From Eubacterium sp. (GTDB lineage: Bacteria > Bacillota > Clostridia > Oscillospirales > Acutalibacteraceae): DNA of 7,475 bases. The DNA is taken from positions 1 through 7,475 of the forward strand of contig JAFYFO010000107.1 in assembly GCA_017543725.1 (NCBI GenBank). The letters are read 5' to 3'. The stretch's first letter is position 1. Each line of letters opens with the position of its first letter. Position numbers and translations under genes: made by a program. The notes under the pieces are model-generated. The model saw nothing but the letters and a program-made list of their open reading frames with translations. It was not told the DNA's origin and did not search any database. Of this stretch, positions 1-4,900 are shown one piece after another.

Positions 1-59
1 GTAAAAAAGAGGTTGACCCAAGAATGGCATCGCTGTTACAGCTTCTTGAAGAGGAATAA
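1..59 (+). CDS. DUF177 (YceD/YlbN-like) protein, 3' end only
   Basis: Only the last 18 codons and the TAA stop (57-59) are inside the window, read in the frame whose first full codon begins at position 3. The visible C-terminus reads KKEVDPRMASLLQLLEEE. A Val-Asp-Pro-Arg followed by a short Leu-rich helix is the usual end of DUF177 proteins (YceD in E. coli, YlbN in Bacillus), and a DUF177 gene directly in front of rpmF is one of the most conserved gene pairs in bacteria. The family is linked to 23S rRNA and ribosome metabolism, though its exact role in Firmicutes is less clear. The stop codon overlaps the rpmF Shine-Dalgarno, so the two genes are almost certainly co-transcribed and perhaps translationally coupled. 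The assignment rests on a short tail plus context. Confidence 0.75.
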   Translation, partial: KKEVDPRMASLLQLLEEE

Positions 60-64
60 GGAGG
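58..64 (+). promoter_or_regulatory. Ribosome binding site of rpmF
   Basis: AAGGAGG is a near-perfect anti-Shine-Dalgarno match ending 7 nt before the ATG at 72. Its first two bases are the last two of the upstream TAA stop codon, which ties rpmF translation closely to the preceding gene. Confidence 0.85.
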
Positions 65-71
65 AAACATC

Positions 72-251
72 ATGGCAGTACCTGCAAGAAGAACTTCAAA
101 GGCAAAGAAGAATAAGAGACGTTCAAGTGTTTGGAAATTAAACGCTCCAACTCTTGTTAAATGTCCTAACTGTTCCGAGTATACAGTTCCGCACAAAGTT
201 TGTCCGAGTTGCGGATATTATAACGGAAAAGAAGTAATTAGCCAGGACTAA
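72..251 (+). CDS. rpmF: 50S ribosomal protein L32 (bL32), zinc-ribbon form
   Basis: The gene encodes 59 residues, the usual length of bL32, a small protein of the large ribosomal subunit. The N-terminus MAVPARRTSKAKK followed by a basic stretch (KNKRR) and Ser-Ser-Val-Trp is diagnostic of L32. A zinc ribbon is intact: Cys31-Pro-Asn-Cys34 and Cys44-Pro-Ser-Cys47, so this is the zinc-binding (C+) form rather than a cysteine-less paralogue used under zinc limitation. The start at 72 is fixed by a strong Shine-Dalgarno and by the conserved MAVP N-terminus. It follows the DUF177 gene with a 12-nt gap, the standard arrangement. A hairpin with a U-tract lies immediately downstream. The gene is too short for a simple length-filtered ORF search, but the call is secure. 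Confidence 0.97.
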   Translation: MAVPARRTSKAKKNKRRSSVWKLNAPTLVKCPNCSEYTVPHKVCPSCGYYNGKEVISQD

Positions 252-263
252 TTTCAAGACTTT

Positions 264-293
264 GACGGCTTAATTTAAGCCGTCTTTATTTTT
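264..293 (+). terminator. Rho-independent terminator or attenuator between rpmF and der
   Basis: A perfect 9-bp stem, GACGGCTTA (264-272) with TAAGCCGTC (276-284), closes a 3-nt loop and is followed by TTTATTTTT (285-293). This is a typical intrinsic terminator for the DUF177-rpmF transcript. It ends only about 8 nt before the der Shine-Dalgarno, so der transcription must come from read-through or from a promoter upstream of the hairpin. Confidence 0.85.
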
Positions 294-300
294 AATGAAA

Positions 301-308
301 AGGGGTGA
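301..308 (+). promoter_or_regulatory. Ribosome binding site that sets the der start
   Basis: AGGGGTGA resembles the consensus AGGAGGTGA and ends 4 nt before the ATG at 313. It lies downstream of the alternative in-frame ATG at 295, so it can serve only the 313 start. Confidence 0.8.
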
Positions 309-312
309 AGTT

Positions 313-1644
313 ATGGCAAAACCCGTTGTTGCAATCGTCGGCAGACCGAATGTCGGCAAGTCAACATTGTTTAATAAGTTAATAGGCTCAAGGCTTTCCA
401 TTGTTGACGACACTCCCGGTGTTACAAGAGACAGGATATACGGCGACTGCGAATGGCTTAATCATCATTTTCTTCTTGTTGACACAGGGGGAATTGAGCC
501 CGATACAAGCGATATTATTTTATCCCAGATGCGTTCTCAGGCTGAAATTGCGATAAACACAGCGGATGTTATTATTCTTGTAACCGATATAAAAAGCGGA
601 GTTGTTGCAAGCGATTATGAAGTTGCCTCAATGCTTCTCAAAAGCGGAAAGCCCGTTGTTTTATGCGTTAATAAATGCGATAAAGTCGGGCAAACAGACC
701 CCGATTTCTATGAATTTTATAATCTTGGAATCGGCGACCCGTTTGCTGTTTCATCCGTTCACGGTCACGGAACCGGCGACTTGCTTGATGAGGTTATAAA
801 ACTTCTTCCCGAATCCGCAGGCGAAGAGGAAGAAGATGAAGAAATAATCAATGTTGCAATTATCGGAAAGCCGAATGTGGGCAAAAGTTCGCTTGTCAAC
901 AAAATAAGCGGGCTAAACAGAGCGATTGTTTCAGATATTGCGGGAACGACGAGGGACACAACAGATACTTATGTTGAAAATTCCTTCGGTAAATTCAATT
1001 TCATTGATACTGCAGGTCTGAGAAGAAAGAGCAGAATAAATAACGATATTGAAAAATACAGCATTATCAGAGCCAAAATGGCTGTTGAAAGGGCAAATGT
1101 CTGCGTTATTATGATTGACGCAACAGAGGGCTTCACCGAGCAGGATTCAAAAGTTGCAGGAATCGCCCTTGAAGCAGGAAAAGCCTGCATTATCGCCGTT
1201 AATAAATGGGACGCGATTGAAAAAGATGGCTCAACAATGAAAGATTTCCGCGAAAAACTTGCTGTTGATTTTTCATTTATGAGTTTTGCACCCGTTATTT
1301 TCATCTCGGCTAAAACAGGGCAGAGAATTGATAAACTCTATGAGATGATTGTTTATGTTCATTCTCAGAACTCAATGCGTATTTCAACAGGAAAACTCAA
1401 CGAAGTTCTTGCCGTTGCAACTGCAAGAGTTCAGCCTCCGACCGATAAAGGAAAAAGGCTTAAAATATATTATATGACCCAGGCATCAACAAGACCGCCG
1501 ACTTTTGTTTTCTTCGTTAATAAAAGCGATTTATTCCATTTTTCCTATCAGAGATATCTTGAAAATCAGATAAGGGAAATTTTCGGCCTTGAAGGAACTC
1601 CCGTCAGATTCATTGTCAGGGAGAGGGGAGACGGAAAAAAATAA
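313..1644 (+). CDS. der: Ribosome-assembly GTPase Der (EngA)
   Basis: Der is an essential cytoplasmic GTPase with two tandem G domains that acts in late maturation of the 50S subunit. The protein is 443 residues from the Met at 313, close to the 436 of Bacillus Der. G domain 1 shows GRPNVGKST (10-18), the DTPGVTRD switch segment (33-40), DTGG (57-60) and NKCD (120-123). An acidic linker (about 170-177) leads to G domain 2 with GKPNVGKSS (185-193), AGTTRD (210-215), DTAG (232-235), NKWD (297-300) and a SAKTG G5 motif. The remaining C-terminal part, from about residue 355, fits the KH-like domain that contacts rRNA. An in-frame ATG at 295 would add MKRGEV, but it lies at the end of the terminator U-tract, ahead of the Shine-Dalgarno. 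The MAKPVVAIVGRPNVGKST start is the family form. In many Firmicutes der is followed by plsY or gpsA; here a terminator follows directly. Confidence 0.98.
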   Translation: MAKPVVAIVGRPNVGKSTLFNKLIGSRLSIVDDTPGVTRDRIYGDCEWLNHHFLLVDTGGIEPDTSDIILSQMRSQAEIAINTADVIILVTDIKSGVVASDYEVASMLLKSGKPVVLCVNKCDKVGQTDPDFYEFYNLGIGDPFAVSSVHGHGTGDLLDEVIKLLPESAGEEEEDEEIINVAIIGKPNVGKSSLVNKISGLNRAIVSDIAGTTRDTTDTYVENSFGKFNFIDTAGLRRKSRINNDIEKYSIIRAKMAVERANVCVIMIDATEGFTEQDSKVAGIALEAGKACIIAVNKWDAIEKDGSTMKDFREKLAVDFSFMSFAPVIFISAKTGQRIDKLYEMIVYVHSQNSMRISTGKLNEVLAVATARVQPPTDKGKRLKIYYMTQASTRPPTFVFFVNKSDLFHFSYQRYLENQIREIFGLEGTPVRFIVRERGDGKK

Positions 1645-1651
1645 TACAGTT

Positions 1652-1684
1652 AAAATAACACGCAAAAATGCGTGTTATTTTTTT
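1652..1684 (+). terminator. Rho-independent terminator of der
   Basis: A perfect 13-bp stem, AAAATAACACGCA (1652-1664) with TGCGTGTTATTTT (1669-1681), has an AAAA loop and runs into a T-run (1678-1684). It starts 8 nt after the der stop. The A-rich 5' arm and T-rich 3' arm also give a fair terminator on the opposite strand. It isolates der from the large gene downstream. Confidence 0.93.
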
Positions 1685-1698
1685 ATAATAAATTTTAA

Positions 1699-1727
1699 TT
1701 GACAGTTATATATTTTTAATATATAAT
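1699..1727 (+). promoter_or_regulatory. Consensus sigma-A promoter of the giant secreted-protein gene
   Basis: A perfect -35 box TTGACA (1699-1704) and a perfect -10 box TATAAT (1722-1727) are separated by the ideal 17 nt, placing transcription start near 1734. It sits just after the der terminator in an AT-rich intergenic region. Perfect hexamers with ideal spacing suggest strong housekeeping-type transcription unless a repressor acts on it; no clear operator palindrome is visible. Confidence 0.85.
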
Positions 1728-1733
1728 TAATTT

Positions 1734-1866
1734 GTATAAATGTATATTTTTTAGGAAAATTGAATAAATTGTTAAACATTTCAAAATGATGTAAGATTTT
1801 TAGCAAAAATTGGCACATATAATCAGAAAAGGTTTTTAAAAAATTATCTGAAAACGGGTGATTATT
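1734..1866 (+). other. AT-rich 5' leader of the giant gene
   Basis: About 130 nt separate the inferred transcription start from the ATG at 1867. The leader is very A/T-rich. It holds only weak pairing, such as TCAGA (1823-1827) with TCTGA (1847-1851), and no riboswitch core that I recognise. GGGTGAT at 1856-1862 is the ribosome binding site: GGTGA matches the 16S tail and leaves 5 nt before the ATG. A second TATAAT-like string at 1818-1823 lacks a matching -35 box. Confidence 0.6.
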
Positions 1867-1962
1867 ATGAAAAAGACAAAAAGATTAACAGGAGTAATAA
1901 GCATTCTGACCGCATTGTCTGTTTTGCTGACTTGTGTTATGCCGTCTTTTTCCGCATTTGCG
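1867..1962 (+). other. Signal peptide of the giant protein (residues 1-32)
   Basis: The basic N-region MKKTKR is followed by a hydrophobic stretch (about residues 9-25), a helix-breaking Pro26 and a small-residue cleavage site, Ala30-x-Ala32 before Asp33-Gly-Gly. This indicates Sec export and signal peptidase I cleavage rather than a retained membrane anchor. Confidence 0.9.
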
Positions 1963-4900
1963 GACGGCGGAGTATTTCACAAGGATGAAATTCAGATTTA
2001 TTATCAGGAAAGCGATACTGCCGTTCCCGATAAAGATGATGAGGGAAACGATTTCAGGCAGGTAATGCTTGAAGGGGACAAACTTCAGTTGACCTATAAA
2101 CTGATTGAAACAGGTATGCCCGAAGGCGGTTCTGTTTATTGGTACAGTGAAACCCCAACCCTTGTTAATGTTGACCAGACGGGACTTGTTCGGGCGTTTG
2201 ACTCATCAAAGGGCGCCGCAATACAGAAATGGATTGATAATGATGTTAAATCCATTCCTCTTATAGGTAAAGCCCTTGCAGGTCTTATTGAGGGCGCTTT
2301 ATTTAACGACACAATCGACCTTGATTCAATGGATACCGACCAGATTATCAATGTTTTGAAAATTGCTATGGGCAATAATTCATATGCCGATACTGTTCTT
2401 AATTCGCTGAGAAATTATCTTGATTCAATTAATTCAATAATTCATTGCCAACTTAAAGACGCAAACGGAAATGTTCTTTGCGAAGACACTCTTAAAATTC
2501 TTGTTAAGAAGAATGATGAATGGTATGCGGCTTTTCTTCCAAACGGAACTCATATAACGAATAAAGACGACCTTCCCGAAATTGTTGCTGTTGGTTCATC
2601 CGTTCAGTTAACCGCAATAACAACTCCGCTTCGTTTGCACTACGGCGCTCAGTTCACAATAAAGAGCAATTCGGTTTTCAACAGCGGTTCGGATATTGCG
2701 ACGGTTGATGAAAACGGCGTTGTAACATTTAATGAACCTGGAACTGTTACCGTAACCGCTTCTCCCGATTCGGAAGATGTTCTTGAAGGCGTTAAAAAAC
2801 TTCTGATTTTTGTTGATAATATGCTTGAAAATACCGAAGATATGGACACTGAGCAGGTTGCTGGCGTTCTTGTTGATTATCTCGGAATCAATGTCAGCAA
2901 AAATGTTATTAAAGGCGCGCTTGATTTAGCAATTGCAGTCAGAAAAAGAACCGGAAGTATGGAGGATTTGTTTGCTAATTCAAACGGAACTCTCCAGAAT
3001 ATAGCAAACTATGTTCTTCAGTTTGCTTATAACGACAGCGTTACTTTCACGGTTGTCAATCCCGTTCCTCTCGAAGATTTTGAAATAGACGGACTTTCAA
3101 CTGTTCAGGAAGGCTCTCAGATTCAACTCTATGTTTCAAGCGTTTCTCCGGATATTGGGGATAAAAACGAAGTTCTCTGGTCATCAAGCGATGAAAGCAT
3201 TGCCTGTGTTGATGAGAAAACAGGCGTTATAACAGCGAGGGATTCGGGCGGTTCTTCAACTTCATCATCAAAAGAGGTTGTTATAACCGCAACATCAATT
3301 GAAAATAAAATTAAAAAATCAAAAAAAATTAAAGTAACGGGCAAATCGGGTCAGTATCTTTCGGATGTTGTTTTAAATGGCGTTGATTATCTTGATACCG
3401 ATGAGGAATATGATTTCACCTATTCGCTTTATCCTGCAAGAGCCTCCGAGTGGGATGTTATCGCAAACTGGGGACTTGTTTCAGGCTATGATGAAGAAGG
3501 AAACGAAATAATATCATGGGCAACTGATGAAAGCCCTGCAAGCGATAATTTTGCTCAGATTGATAAAAACGGACATTATGTTTCAATCGGAAACGGCGCT
3601 TCAACAGTTGTTCTTGAAGTTAAAACAGGATATGAAGTATCGGACGGCAGTTTTTATGAAATTTCCAAAATCAGAAAAACTCATAAAATCAGCAACAGCA
3701 CGCCCGTTAAATCAATCACCCTGACGCCGAGCAAACTCAGCGGTTCTTCAACGCCTTCAATTAAAGAGGCGGAAGTCAACGGCAGCAAGGTTACATATGT
3801 TACTGTTAAAGAGAATACTTCCGCTATTCTTTATAACAAGGGAATTAAAGTCAAGGCGGACGTTCAGCCCGCAAATTCCGCAAACGCAAATATTATCTGG
3901 CATATTGATAACGATGATTTCCAGTTTAAAAACGAAAGTTCCGGCGAGAAAACGGTTGACGTCAGAGCAAAATACGGCTCAGAAAGCACGGGAGCGGTTA
4001 ATATCTGGTGCGAAAGCGAAGACTCAAACGCCGTTTCCGATAAAATAACCTTTGTTTTAACCAGAAACAACGCAACTTCAAATAATATCGACGGCGATGA
4101 AATAGAGATTGTCCGCGGCAAATCACAGAGCGTTTCACATTCAATGACATTTGAAGGCAATCTGACAGCCAATCTTTATGCGTGCAAAAGAGCGTTCTGG
4201 TACAGCGATAATGAAAAAGTTTTAACTGTCACAAATTCCAATAATGCAGACGGTAACGCCCGCATAAACGCTGTTGAAGTCGGATTCGCAAATCTTTTCT
4301 GCGTTTCCTCGGACGGCGCGTTTATCGACTCCGTACCGGTTACGGTTGTTGCGGATAAAGAATATCTCAAAAACATTGTTTCTCTCTGCGACAGAACAGT
4401 TGTTAAGAAAACCGATGAAAATAAAGCGCTTTATTCCGATTATATGAAAAAACTTGATAAGGCGTCTTTCGTTCTCTACGATTATAAAATGGCATCGCAG
4501 TCCTCCTGCGACACTTATGCAGATAAACTCCTTGATGTTTTCAACAAAATAGGCGGCTATGTTCCGATTGGCGCAGTTGAAATAACTTCAAGACACAATG
4601 AGGAACTTTCAAAGAAATTCATAAGCGTTAATGTCGGAACTCTTGCAAACTATACTTCGAGTTCATACGATATTAATTACAGAATTCTTCCTGAAAACGC
4701 TATGTACACAAAGGTTGAGTGGAGTTCTTCAAACAGCAAAGTCAGCGTTGATTCAAACGGCGTTTGCAAACCGACTTCAAACGACCCTTGTTCATCCGAA
4801 ATAACCTGCACGGTTTATGATTATCTTGGAAACAAAATAACAGACAGCGTTTACATTGCCTTTGCAAAAACTCCGGCAACAGGCATTGAACTCAACACTT

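Noticed and set aside
295..312. Upstream in-frame ATG that would extend Der by six residues
   Set aside because: It abuts the terminator U-tract with no Shine-Dalgarno before it, while a good one (301-308) lies between it and the ATG at 313, which gives the family N-terminus.
602..1304. Short alternate-frame and minus-strand open frames inside der
   Set aside because: They are contained within the conserved Der reading frame and show no family features.
1811..1823. TTGGCAC string resembling a sigma-54 -24 element, and a second TATAAT box
   Set aside because: There is no GC-containing -12 element at the right distance, and no -35 box about 17 nt upstream of the TATAAT.
1823..1851. Weak TCAGA/TCTGA hairpin in the giant-gene leader as a possible regulatory RNA
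   Set aside because: It has only five pairs around a 19-nt A/T loop, and no conserved riboswitch core is recognisable.
1918..1940. Possible lipoprotein signal around Cys23
   Set aside because: The preceding residues are Leu-Leu-Thr; a lipobox needs Gly, Ala or Ser just before the Cys. The Ala30-x-Ala32 signal peptidase I site fits better.
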